64,000 nucleotides of DNA, taken from Kocuria flava. Lineage in GTDB: Bacteria; Actinomycetota; Actinomycetes; Actinomycetales; Micrococcaceae. Shown one piece after another: positions 43,829 through 51,793 of the stretch; position 1 is the first letter of the stretch, and the number at the start of each line of letters is the position of its first letter. Below the pieces are notes generated by a model. It ran no database searches and had not been told where the DNA came from. It saw nothing but the letters and a program-made list of their open reading frames with translations. A program made the translations under genes and the position numbers. The stretch lies in assembly GCF_001482365.1 (NCBI RefSeq), contig NZ_CP013254.1:1674001-1738000 (forward strand), read 5' to 3'.

Positions 43829-45108
43829 GCCGCACCCGCCCCGGCCACGGGATGCACGTAGGACAGGTGCGCGCCGGAGTGGGCCGTCTTCTCCCAGCGG
43901 AAGTCGCCGCGGTAGAACTTCACCAGCGCCCGCACGGCCGCCAGCGCCAGCACCAGCTGGTAGAACGGCGTGCTGACCACCAGCCGCGCGTAGTCCCAGA
44001 GACTGACCCGGAAGCTGTGGTCCCGTCCGAACTCGTGCAGCATGCACACGTCGAAGGCGACGGTGGCCAGGGTGGGGACCAGGGGCAGGAAGGCGATGAG
44101 CGTCACGGTCATCGGGAAGTCGCCCCACACGGCGGCGACGACCGCGATCGGGATGACGATGCCGGCGAAGGCCATGAAGTGCTGCTGCATGAGCGTCCAC
44201 CAGGCCAGCGCCCGCCGCCGCCGCGTGGGCAGGCTCCGCCAGTCGCCCTTGGCGAAGACCTGCATGAAGCCCAGCGACCAGCGCGTGCGCTGCTTCACCA
44301 GGCTGCGGAGGCTGTCGGGGGTCTCCTCCCGGGTGACCAGGTCCGCGGAGTAGGCGACGACGATCTCGTGGCCCAGGGTCGACAGCCGCACGCCCATGTC
44401 GCAGTCCTCGGCGAGACAGGAGGTGTCCCAGCCGCCCACCTCCAGGAGCAGCTCCCGCTTGATGAACACGGTGTTGCCCCCCAGGGGGATGAACCCCTTG
44501 TGGGCGTGGGCGTGCAGCCGGGAGCGGAACCACGTGAAGTACTCGAGACAGTTGCGCAGGGAGTACCAGGTGTCCTTGTAGTTGACGAGCTGGACGGCGC
44601 CCTGGACCACGTCCGCACCGCGGACGACGAAACAGCTGTCGATGTTGCGCAGGAGGTCCGGGGCGGCGATGGACTCCGCGTCGAACACGCCCACGATGTC
44701 GTTGCGGCACATGGCCAGGGCAGCGTTGAGCTGTAGGGGCTTGTTCTTCACCGCGCTGCCCTCGACGCTCACGCGCACCGTGCCGGGGTGCTCGGCCGCG
44801 AGCCTACGGGCGATGTCGACGGTCTCCGGGTCATCGTGGCCGACCGAGATGATGATCTCGACCTCCCGGTGGGACTGGCCCAGCAGCGCGTCGAGGGTGG
44901 CGCGCATGACCGGCTCCTCCTCGTGCCGGCACGGCATGATCAGCGAGAAGGAGTGCCGCTCCTGCTGGAGCAAGCCTCCGTAGAAGGTGCGCTCCTGCGT
45001 CCGCGGATCCCACCACGCGTACGTGTTGAGATACAGCGTCGAGGTGGCGATGGCGAACAGCACGAGTGCGATGAGCACGACCAGAACTGACAGTGCGACC
45101 AGGAACAC
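43825..45108 (-). CDS. cellulose-synthase-like GT2 membrane glycosyltransferase
   Basis: 427-residue processive-type GT2. After one N-terminal helix the catalytic domain shows SLIMPCRHEE, VFDAESIAAPDLL (DxD region), LAEDCDMGVRL (TED-like base) and KQRTRWSLGFMQ (the Q/RxxRW motif of synthases such as cellulose, chitin and hyaluronan synthase). Two or three C-terminal helices follow (LMQQHFMAFAGIVIPIAVV). It therefore both polymerises and extrudes a glycan. GTG 45108 follows GGGGAGG at 5 bases. It leads the operon with two GT39 and the GT2-GtrA genes. A galactose-oxidase-like gene 6 kb away recalls the cslA-glxA pair of Streptomyces. Confidence 0.85.
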   Translation of the reverse strand: MFLVALSVLVVLIALVLFAIATSTLYLNTYAWWDPRTQERTFYGGLLQQERHSFSLIMPCRHEEEPVMRATLDALLGQSHREVEIIISVGHDDPETVDIARRLAAEHPGTVRVSVEGSAVKNKPLQLNAALAMCRNDIVGVFDAESIAAPDLLRNIDSCFVVRGADVVQGAVQLVNYKDTWYSLRNCLEYFTWFRSRLHAHAHKGFIPLGGNTVFIKRELLLEVGGWDTSCLAEDCDMGVRLSTLGHEIVVAYSADLVTREETPDSLRSLVKQRTRWSLGFMQVFAKGDWRSLPTRRRRALAWWTLMQQHFMAFAGIVIPIAVVAAVWGDFPMTVTLIAFLPLVPTLATVAFDVCMLHEFGRDHSFRVSLWDYARLVVSTPFYQLVLALAAVRALVKFYRGDFRWEKTAHSGAHLSYVHPVAGAGAA

Positions 45109-45447
45109 CTGATCCTCCCCCTTGGACCGACCGGCGGCACGATGAACGGTGTCGGACCCGCCGGTCGATGGCAGGGGGTGCGCTGGGTGTCCTCAGCCGT
45201 TCTGTGTTCCCCCGAACACGGTCCCCGAACAGCGAGGCCGTCCGCTCCCCCGAGCGGCCCGACGGCGTCATGTTTGCAGGTGCACCTCATGCAATGCCAA
45301 TAATTTCCAATTGCGACCCGACGGTCGGTGACGGGCTGTCCCTACTGTGGGGAGGGCGGAGCCCGGTTCCGCGGGGAACTCCGCTCTCGCACGCGCCGGC
45401 CCGCGGCATGCCGTGGGGAGAAGAGGGGACAAGAACGAGGTTCGTCG
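45109..45447. other. intergenic region upstream of the GT2 operon
   Basis: 339 bp. The part nearest 45108 (with a local AT-richer patch at 45255-45325) should hold the leftward GT2 promoter. A plus-strand frame continues into the AraC remnant but lacks coding character before about 45450. No other gene seen. Confidence 0.35.
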
Positions 45448-45632
45448 TCGTGCGCGGTTTGTCACACGGGCTGGCGATCCGCACCGCCCGTGACTGCTGC
45501 CTTGGGGTCCTTCCGCCCACCAGCACGGTCGCCGGCATCGCCGCCCGCTGGGGCTTCGCCCACCCCGGCCGCTTCGCCGCCGTCTACCGGGAGCGCTACG
45601 GGCACGGCCCCGCGGAGTCGCTCTATTTCTGA
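45448..45632 (+). pseudogene. AraC-family regulator remnant (C-terminal HTH only)
   Basis: The frame ending at TGA 45630 encodes the second HTH of an AraC/XylS regulator: TSTVAGIAARWGFAHPGRFAAVYRERYG followed in place by GHGPAESL, matching the family end (split here as AGIAARWGFAHPGRF and AAVYRERYGHGPAESL). The first HTH and the sensor domain are missing, and the upstream frame is not coding. It is the stump of a deleted regulator. A 12-bp hairpin terminator follows at 45690. Confidence 0.65.
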
Positions 45633-45689
45633 CCGGTGCTCTGCCGCCCGGAGCGTGCGCTCTGGCCGGGACGTGGTCCCGCCGGGGCC

Positions 45690-45721
45690 GTGCCGCCTGC
45701 GCCCGGGGACGCAGGCGGCAC
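45690..45721 (+). terminator. hairpin terminator after the AraC remnant
   Basis: A perfect 12-bp stem (45690-45701 with 45710-45721) and 8-nt loop. It presumably served the lost regulator and now insulates the downstream GAF-ANTAR modules. No U tract. Confidence 0.6.
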
Positions 45722-45927
45722 AGTCGCAGAAGGTCACCGAGGCGTCCGGGAGCCGCAGACCACGTCCATCCGGCGCACCGTCAGTCCCCTGAGCGTCGAC
45801 GGGCTCCGGAGGCCCGGCCCATCCTGGAGGCGCGCACGGACGAGGAAGCACTGCCGTGCGCGCCGGACCGTCGGTCGCCCGCGAAGCGAGGGGTCCCGGC
45901 CCGAGGACGTTCACGGTGGGGGGACCG

Positions 45928-46179
45928 ATGAGCACGATGGAGACCGCGGTGCAGCACGCCAGGGTGCTGCGCCGGTACCTGGACCAGCACCACCTCGACG
46001 TGCACCGCCTGTGGTGGAGCGCGTTCCAGCTGGGCGGGGACGTGGGGGAGACCGAGATCGACGCCTACGTGCACGAGTGCCTGCACCTGCCGCCGGCGGT
46101 GCGCGGGCTGCTTGTGCGGGCGGCGCAGACGGCGGCGGCCGCGTCGTCGCCCCCGGGACACGCCGGGAACCCGGCATGA
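45928..46179 (+). CDS. small helical protein, first partner of a GAF-ANTAR module
   Basis: 83-residue soluble protein of unknown function. It is homologous to the first 75 residues of the protein at 47341: both read aR-L-x-L-x-HxLW, then GGxVxxxEIDAYVHECLHLP and RxLLxxAA, a predicted three-helix unit. Conserved His, Trp and Glu residues suggest a specific interaction surface or metal site. ATG 45928 follows GGTGGGGGG by 4-5 bases. Its stop overlaps the next start (ATGA). No annotated family comes to mind. Both copies precede GAF-ANTAR genes, so a regulatory link is likely. Confidence 0.65.
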   Translation: MSTMETAVQHARVLRRYLDQHHLDVHRLWWSAFQLGGDVGETEIDAYVHECLHLPPAVRGLLVRAAQTAAAASSPPGHAGNPA

Positions 46180-46472
46180 CGACCTGGGAGGTGCGCGCCT
46201 CGATCCGCCCCGAGGCCCGCCCGCACCCAGCCGTGCTCGCCGCGCTGCGCGCGACGCTGCGCGGGCGCCCCGGCACCGAGATCCTGGCGATGGCCGGCGG
46301 GATCGGTGTGCGTCTGCTCGCCACGTCCCCGACGCCGGCGGGAGCCTACGCCCTGGCGCTGGCGGTGCTCACCACCGACGTGCTGCCCGTGCTGGACCCC
46401 GCCGAGCTCAACGACCTCCAGGTCCGGCCGGTCTCCGGCGGACCCGCCGCCGGGCACCCTCTCGCGGCATGA
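46176..46472 (+). CDS. small protein of unknown function with an alpha/beta pattern
   Basis: 98-residue protein, start ATG 46176 overlapping the previous stop. The order WEVRASIRPE strand, HPAVLAALRATLRG helix, GTEILAMAGGIGVRLLAT strands, AGAYALALAVLTTDVLP helix and LQVRPV strand fits a ferredoxin-like (ACT/BON-like) fold. No catalytic motif. It is translationally coupled to the small helical protein and sits before the GAF-ANTAR regulator, but the second module at 47341 has no counterpart. Function unknown. Confidence 0.6.
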   Translation: MTTWEVRASIRPEARPHPAVLAALRATLRGRPGTEILAMAGGIGVRLLATSPTPAGAYALALAVLTTDVLPVLDPAELNDLQVRPVSGGPAAGHPLAA

Positions 46473-46606
46473 GCGCCGTCGCGGTGCGGTGGCGCCCAGC
46501 AGTCCGTGGCGCCGTGCGGTTGGTGTCCTGCGGTCCTGGGGACGACAATGCTCGCAGAGCACGGGACGTCCGGGGCCGTGCCCTTCCCAGGAGGAGGCGA
46601 GCGGCT

Positions 46607-47326
46607 GTGGCAGACGAGAGCGACACGTTCGGGGTGGCCGTGGCGGTGGCCGGCCTGCAGGGCCTGCTGCTGGAACCGGCGAACGCCACCGACGCCGTCC
46701 GCCGGCTGGCCGAGGTGGCCCGGGACCTGGCGCCCATGGCCACGGGCGCCGGCGTCACCCTGGTCGACACCCACGGCGTGCCCACGTCCACGGCCGTCAC
46801 CGACCCGGTGGTCGAGCAGCTGGACGCGCTCCAGTACGAACTCGGGGAGGGTCCCTGCCTCACGGCCTGGGACACGGTGACCGTCCAGTCCGTGGAGGAC
46901 ACCACCACTGATCTGCGCTGGCCCCACTGGGCGCTCGCGGCCGCGGCCGCAGGGGTCCGATCGGTGCTCAGCGTCCCCCTCGTCCACCGGGGCGAGGAGA
47001 TCGGCGCGGTGAAGATCTACGCCGCCGAGCCCCACGCCTTCACCGAGCACGAGGAGCACCTGCTGCAGCTGCTCGCCACGGCGGTGAGCGCGCTGCTCGG
47101 GTGCGCGGCCACCACGGAGAGCCTCCGGCGCACGACCGCCGCGCTGCAGTCCACCCTGGCCGAGCGCCAGACGGTCCAGCAGGCCGTCGGGGTGCTCATG
47201 GAGCGCCACGACCTCGGCCCCGAGCCCGCCCACACCCTCCTGCTGCGCGCCGCCCGCGAGCAGCGGACGACCGTGCACGCACTGGCCGTCCGGGTGGTGC
47301 ACCGCTCGGACGACCCCAGGCTCTGA
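46607..47326 (+). CDS. GAF-ANTAR domain regulator, copy 1
   Basis: 239-residue signalling protein. A GAF sensor domain (about 10-150; LDALQYELGEGPCLTAW and SVLSVPLVHRGEEIGAVKIY are typical) is followed by a C-terminal ANTAR RNA-binding domain (ERQTVQQAVGVLMERHDLGP and LLLRAAREQRTTVHALA). ANTAR proteins bind twin hairpins in messages and prevent termination. GTG 46607 is chosen because AGGAGGAGG lies 9 bases upstream; earlier in-frame starts lie in non-coding-looking DNA. A candidate promoter TTGGTG-N18-GACAAT precedes it near 46520-46549, so it may be transcribed apart from the two small genes before it. Paralogue of the gene at 47841. Confidence 0.88.
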   Translation: MADESDTFGVAVAVAGLQGLLLEPANATDAVRRLAEVARDLAPMATGAGVTLVDTHGVPTSTAVTDPVVEQLDALQYELGEGPCLTAWDTVTVQSVEDTTTDLRWPHWALAAAAAGVRSVLSVPLVHRGEEIGAVKIYAAEPHAFTEHEEHLLQLLATAVSALLGCAATTESLRRTTAALQSTLAERQTVQQAVGVLMERHDLGPEPAHTLLLRAAREQRTTVHALAVRVVHRSDDPRL

Positions 47327-47340
47327 CGGGAGGGCTGCCC

Positions 47341-47844
47341 ATGGACGACGACGCCATCGGCGCCGACCAGGCCCGGCGGCTCCACCGGGGCCTGCACACC
47401 GCAGGGCTCCACGCCCACGCCCTGTGGCTGCACTACTTCCGTCCCGGCGGCACCGTGAACCTCCTCGAGGTCGAGGCCTACCTCCACCACTCCCTGGCCC
47501 TGCCGGCCCTGCAGCGGGACCTGCTGGCCCAGGCGCTCGCCGAGCTGGCCGCCGACCTGCCGGTCCCGGCCGTGCTCTTCACCGACGACTACGTGTCCGG
47601 ACCTCCCGACGGCCGCGGAGCCGGGCGGCTCGTGCCCGCCGGTGCACCATCCGACCCACCGGACGGCGACCCGCCGGCCAGTGACCCGCCGAGAGATGAC
47701 CCGCTCGACGGAGAAGCGCGGGCCCCTGACGCCCCGCCGTCGCACCGGCGTCTGGCGGATGCGGACAGCGGCCGCCCCGGCGGACCGCTTCCCTCCGAGG
47801 AGCAGGACCGCGACGGCTGCGGCCACGATGAGGAGGCCTCGTGA
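47341..47844 (+). CDS. small helical protein with disordered tail, second partner of a GAF-ANTAR module
   Basis: 167-residue protein. Residues 8-75 are homologous to the 83-residue protein at 45928 (ARRLHRGLHTAGLHAHALW, then GGTVNLLEVEAYLHHSLALP). The remainder is Pro/Asp/Arg-rich, low complexity and probably disordered, ending in DEEAS. ATG 47341 follows GGGAGG at 7 bases and lies 14 bp after the first GAF-ANTAR gene. Its stop overlaps the second GAF-ANTAR start (GTGA), so the two are made together. A partner or regulator role is inferred from the repeated arrangement. Confidence 0.65.
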   Translation: MDDDAIGADQARRLHRGLHTAGLHAHALWLHYFRPGGTVNLLEVEAYLHHSLALPALQRDLLAQALAELAADLPVPAVLFTDDYVSGPPDGRGAGRLVPAGAPSDPPDGDPPASDPPRDDPLDGEARAPDAPPSHRRLADADSGRPGGPLPSEEQDRDGCGHDEEAS

Positions 47845-48557
47845 CCTCGGCCCTGCCCGAGGCCGACCTGGCGGTGGTCCTCGCCGAGCTGCGCGGGATG
47901 CTGCTGAGCCGGGAGGGGGCCACCGAGGCCGTGGCCCACCTCGCCCGTGTGGCCCGCGACCTCGTGGGTCCGGCGGCAGGGGCGGGGGTCTCGGTGTTCG
48001 AGCCGGGGGAGGGACGGATCACCACGGCCTCGACCGACGAGCTCGTCGAGGCCGCCGACGCCCTGCAGTACGACCTGGACGAGGGCCCGTGCCTGGCCAC
48101 CTGGACCACGGGGGCGGCCCACCGGCTCGAGGACACCGGCTCCGACCGGCGCTGGCCGGAGCTCGCCGCCGCCCTGGCCCGGCTGGGCGTGGGGTCGATG
48201 CTCAGCGTGCCCCTGAACCTGCCGGACCGCACCGTGGGCACGCTGAAGGTCTACGCCACCACCGCCGGGGCGTTCTCCGCCCACGACGAGGCCGTGCTCA
48301 CCGAGCTCGCCGCCGCCGCGGCCACCCTCCTCGGCGCCGGGCAGGGCCCGGAAGCTCCCCGTGGTCTGACCGACGGCGCGCTCGAGGCCCTGGCCGACCG
48401 CCGGACGGTCGACGTGGCCACGGGCGTGGTCATGGAGCGCCACCGCCTGGCGGAGGACGACGCCCGCCGCCGGCTGCTGACCGACGCGCGGGACACCGGC
48501 CGGCCCCTGGTCGAGCACGCCCGGCGGCTCGTCACCGACGTCGGCCGGCGTTCCTGA
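47841..48557 (+). CDS. GAF-ANTAR domain regulator, copy 2
   Basis: 238-residue paralogue of the gene at 46607. GAF markers are ADALQYDLDEGPCLATW and SMLSVPLNLPDRTVGTLKVY; the ANTAR end has DRRTVDVATGVVMERHRLAE and RRLLTDARDTGRPLVEHA. The two copies differ most in the sensor ligand region, so they may sense different signals and act on the same or different RNA hairpins. GTG 47841 follows GAGGAGG at 4 bases and overlaps the upstream stop. The MFS gene converges 22 bp beyond its stop. Confidence 0.88.
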   Translation: MTSALPEADLAVVLAELRGMLLSREGATEAVAHLARVARDLVGPAAGAGVSVFEPGEGRITTASTDELVEAADALQYDLDEGPCLATWTTGAAHRLEDTGSDRRWPELAAALARLGVGSMLSVPLNLPDRTVGTLKVYATTAGAFSAHDEAVLTELAAAAATLLGAGQGPEAPRGLTDGALEALADRRTVDVATGVVMERHRLAEDDARRRLLTDARDTGRPLVEHARRLVTDVGRRS

Positions 48558-48579
48558 CCTTCTCCTGACGCACTGGCGT

Positions 48580-50262
48580 CTACTCGACTCGCCCGGAGCG
48601 TTCGCCTCGTACGGCACCTGCCTGCACGGTGGAGCTCTCCGTCTCCGCCGTGCTCTCCCGCCCCGCTGGGTCGTTCTTCGCGGTGTCCTCCTGCGCCGTG
48701 TCCTTCGCCGCCACGGGGTCGCTCTGCGCCGCCGGGTCGTTGTCGGCCGCAGGATCCTGCGCGCTCGGGTCCTTCGTCGCCGCCGCGTCCTGGGCCGCGG
48801 CCAGGTCGTACTCGGCCGAGACCCTGCGGTAGACGGGCGTGAGGAAGGCCAGCAGGGCGGCGGCGACCATGACGATGCCGGCGACCAGGAAGACCAGGGC
48901 GATGCCGCGGGACGTGCCCTCGCCCAGCAGCGGCGCCAGCCGCGCGGAGCCCTCGGCCGAGCGGGCGTAGGGGATGATCCAGATCTCGGCGACCGGGGCG
49001 ATGAGGAACGCGGTCACCGGCGCCGCCGCGGACTCGAAGGCCATCGCGAAGCCGAAGACCCGGCCCTGCCGCTCGAGCGGGACGACCCGCTGGATGACGG
49101 TCTGCTCGGCGGCCTCCACGAACGGGACGAGCACGAGGTAGAGCCAGATGCCGGCCACGTACAGCCAGGCCCACTCCCGCACGGTGAACACCGCACCCAG
49201 CACGCCCATGACGACCACGGCCAGGAGCATGGTGCGCAGCGGGTTCTTCCCGAGGCCGAACTTGCCGATCAGCGCCCCGCCGGCGATGAATCCGGTGGCA
49301 CCGAGGGCGAAGACCCCGCCCCAGATCTCCACCGGGAACATCTCCAGGCCGTAGGGGTCCATCAGGGCCATGTAGACCCCGCCGATGAAGTTGTTGAACG
49401 TGGAGAACAGGATCAGCGCGAACAGCCCCGACACGGCGAGCACGGCGGCCAAGGACCCGCGCAGGTCGAAGCCGCCGGAGGCGTCCGTGGCGGCCGCCCG
49501 CACCTCCTCGGGCATGCGGAGGAAGAGCAGATGGGCGAAGGCCACGGCCGTGAGCGCCACGGCGACGGCGACCGTCCACCCCATGCCGAGCAGCCCGACC
49601 GACAGGCCGGAGAGCACCGAGGTGACGATGAACATCAGTCCCTGCACCATGCCGACCAGGCCGTTGGCGTTGGCTCTCCGGTCCGGGTCGATGAGGATCG
49701 TCACCGTGGTGGACAGGGCGATGTTGCGCATGTTCTCCACGACCGCCCCGATCAGCACGACCAGGGCGAAGACCCAGATCCACGGCCGGGTGAGGTCGGA
49801 CATGGCCGCGGCGGGCGTGAGGCCGAACAGGAGGCCGGCCAGCGCGAACAGCACCAGGGTGAAGGCGGCCGCGAAGCGCATCACGGACAGCTTCCGGTAG
49901 CGGTCCACGAAGGTGCCGAAACTGATGCTCGAGAGCGCGATCAGCAGCATGTAGGCCCCGCCGACCACACCCGTGGCGATGACGTTGCGGGTCTGGAGGT
50001 ACACCCAGAACGTCAGGGCGAACCACAGGTAGCTGGTCGTGACGTTGGCCAGCGCGGTGTTGACCAGGATCCCGGTGAAGGTCCGGAACCGCTGCTGCGG
50101 GGTGCGCACGGAGGTGTCAACCGCGCCGGGGTCGACCAGGGCGGGAGGGCCGGCGTCGGAGGCCGGGAGGGGAGGGGTGGGTGCTGTGACGACCGGGTCC
50201 GCGGGGAGTCCGGCGCCGCCGTCCGGAGCCGCTGCGGTCCGGGACGGGTGATGCTCGTCCAT
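48580..50262 (-). CDS. MFS transporter with long acidic C-terminal tail
   Basis: 560-residue major facilitator with 12 predicted helices. The loop 2-3 signature appears as GTFVDRYRKLSVMR, and a similar basic motif follows helix 8 (GALIGKFGLGKNPLR). Related actinobacterial proteins are annotated as drug exporters or enterobactin-exporter-like carriers; the substrate is unknown. The N-terminal 50 residues are Pro/Ala/Asp-rich. The C-terminal 65 residues are a hydrophilic Asp/Ala/Glu tail with repeats such as QDPAADNDPAAQSDP, unusual for the family. ATG 50262. It is separated from nhaA upstream by a strong terminator, so it has its own promoter in the 50-bp gap. Confidence 0.82.
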   Translation of the reverse strand: MDEHHPSRTAAAPDGGAGLPADPVVTAPTPPLPASDAGPPALVDPGAVDTSVRTPQQRFRTFTGILVNTALANVTTSYLWFALTFWVYLQTRNVIATGVVGGAYMLLIALSSISFGTFVDRYRKLSVMRFAAAFTLVLFALAGLLFGLTPAAAMSDLTRPWIWVFALVVLIGAVVENMRNIALSTTVTILIDPDRRANANGLVGMVQGLMFIVTSVLSGLSVGLLGMGWTVAVAVALTAVAFAHLLFLRMPEEVRAAATDASGGFDLRGSLAAVLAVSGLFALILFSTFNNFIGGVYMALMDPYGLEMFPVEIWGGVFALGATGFIAGGALIGKFGLGKNPLRTMLLAVVVMGVLGAVFTVREWAWLYVAGIWLYLVLVPFVEAAEQTVIQRVVPLERQGRVFGFAMAFESAAAPVTAFLIAPVAEIWIIPYARSAEGSARLAPLLGEGTSRGIALVFLVAGIVMVAAALLAFLTPVYRRVSAEYDLAAAQDAAATKDPSAQDPAADNDPAAQSDPVAAKDTAQEDTAKNDPAGRESTAETESSTVQAGAVRGERSGRVE

Positions 50263-50311
50263 GCCCCCAGTCTAGGAGTGACCCAGGACACCGTAACGTC
50301 CCGGTGGAACG

Positions 50312-50354
50312 ACGGACGGCCGCCCCGGAGCAGTGCTCCGGGGCGGCCGTCCGT
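50312..50354 (-). terminator. 21-bp perfect hairpin terminator after nhaA
   Basis: A perfect 21-bp inverted repeat (50312-50332 with 50334-50354) with a single central base lies 13 bp beyond the nhaA stop. The innermost pairs must open into the loop. No U tract on either side. Confidence 0.8.
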
Positions 50355-50367
50355 GTGCCGTGCCGTG

Positions 50368-51672
50368 TCAGCTCGCGGCGTCCAGCTTGTCCACCGCCAC
50401 GCCCTGGGCGCGCAGCTTCTTGTAGTGGGCGTTGCGCACCGACAGCAGCGTGCCGCCGATGACCGCGGCGATCGCCGAGCCGGTGAGGATGCCGACCTTG
50501 GCGTGCTCGTTGTGCGGGCTGCCGATGCCGAAGCTCAGCTCGGCCACGAGCAGGGAGACCGTGAAGCCGATGCCGGCGACCAGGCTCAGGGCGCCGAGGT
50601 CGAACCACGAGTAGTCGTCGTCCTTGGCGGCCGGGGTGAAGCGGTCCATCAGCCAGGACGCCGAGAAGATGCCGATGGTCTTGCCGAGGACCAGGCCCAG
50701 CACGATGCCGATGGCCACCGGGTCGGTCAGGGACGCGGTGACGCCCTCGAGCCCGCCCACGGCCACGCCGGCGGCGAAGAACGCGAACACCGGGATCGCC
50801 AGGCCGTTGGACAGCGGCCGGAAGCGGTGCTCCAGGGCCGGGGCGAGGCCGAGCCGGGGGTCCTCCTGGCGGATCACCCGCGGGGTGACCTTCTTGACCG
50901 GCACCACGAAGCCGAGCAGCACGCCGGCGATGGTCGCGTGGATGCCGGCCTCGAGGACGAACAGCCAGGTGATGACGCCGATCGGCAGCAGGATCACCCA
51001 GGCGGCCCAGTGGTGCTGCATGAAGAACTCGGGGAACTTCTGGGCCAGGAACGCGTAGATCCCCAGGGGGATCAGGGCGAGCGCGAGGTAGAGCAGCTTG
51101 AGGTCGTCGGTGTAGACGAAGGCGATGATGACGATCGCGATGAGGTCGTCGACCACGGCCAGGGTGAGCAGGAAGGTCCGCATCGCCACGGGCAGGGCCG
51201 AGCCGACCACGGCGAGCACGGAGACGGCGAAGGCGATGTCCGTGGCGGTGGGGATGGCCCAGCCGGTCATGGTGGACGGGTCGCCGTCGTTGATCGTGTT
51301 GACCGCCACGTAGATCAGGGCGGGGACGACCACCCCGCCGAACGCGGCGACCACGGGCAGCAGGGCCTTGCGGATGTTGCGCAGCTCGCCGTCGACGAAC
51401 TCGGTCTTCAGCTCGAGGCCGACGAGGAAGAAGAAGATCGCGAGCAGACCCTCCGAGGCCCACTCGCCCACGGTGTGGTCCAGACCGGGGAAGTCGATGC
51501 CGATGTGGGTGTCGCGCAGCGCGAAGTAGGTGTCCGCCCACGGCGAGTTGGCGAACACCAGCGCCGCGAGCATCGCGGTCAGCAGCAGCACGCCGCCCAC
51601 CAGGTCCTTGCGCAGGAAGCTGCCCAGGCCGCGCCCGTGCTCCTCGGTCTCGTCGGTCGGAGCTGCTGCCAC
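50368..51672 (-). CDS. nhaA: Na+/H+ antiporter NhaA
   Basis: 434-residue electrogenic sodium/proton exchanger for pH and salt homeostasis. The family marks are present: GLLAIFFFLVGLELKTEF (helix 2-3), ATDIAFAVSVLAVVG (helix 4 crossing with Thr-Asp) and LAVVDDLIAI with the two adjacent ion-binding aspartates. About 12 helices; length slightly above the E. coli protein because of hydrophilic ends. GTG 51672 with upstream GGAG region; no antisense or nhaR gene nearby. Ends in a 21-bp terminator. Probably monocistronic. Confidence 0.95.
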   Translation of the reverse strand: MAAAPTDETEEHGRGLGSFLRKDLVGGVLLLTAMLAALVFANSPWADTYFALRDTHIGIDFPGLDHTVGEWASEGLLAIFFFLVGLELKTEFVDGELRNIRKALLPVVAAFGGVVVPALIYVAVNTINDGDPSTMTGWAIPTATDIAFAVSVLAVVGSALPVAMRTFLLTLAVVDDLIAIVIIAFVYTDDLKLLYLALALIPLGIYAFLAQKFPEFFMQHHWAAWVILLPIGVITWLFVLEAGIHATIAGVLLGFVVPVKKVTPRVIRQEDPRLGLAPALEHRFRPLSNGLAIPVFAFFAAGVAVGGLEGVTASLTDPVAIGIVLGLVLGKTIGIFSASWLMDRFTPAAKDDDYSWFDLGALSLVAGIGFTVSLLVAELSFGIGSPHNEHAKVGILTGSAIAAVIGGTLLSVRNAHYKKLRAQGVAVDKLDAAS

Positions 51673-51793
51673 CGTGGTCTCCTGTTCGTCGTGGATCGGG
51701 AACCCGCACCGTCGTCGGGGACCCGCACAGTCTAGGCCGCGTGACGCGCGTCATCCCACGCGGGGCATCCCGCTCCGCCGGACGTGAGCGGTG

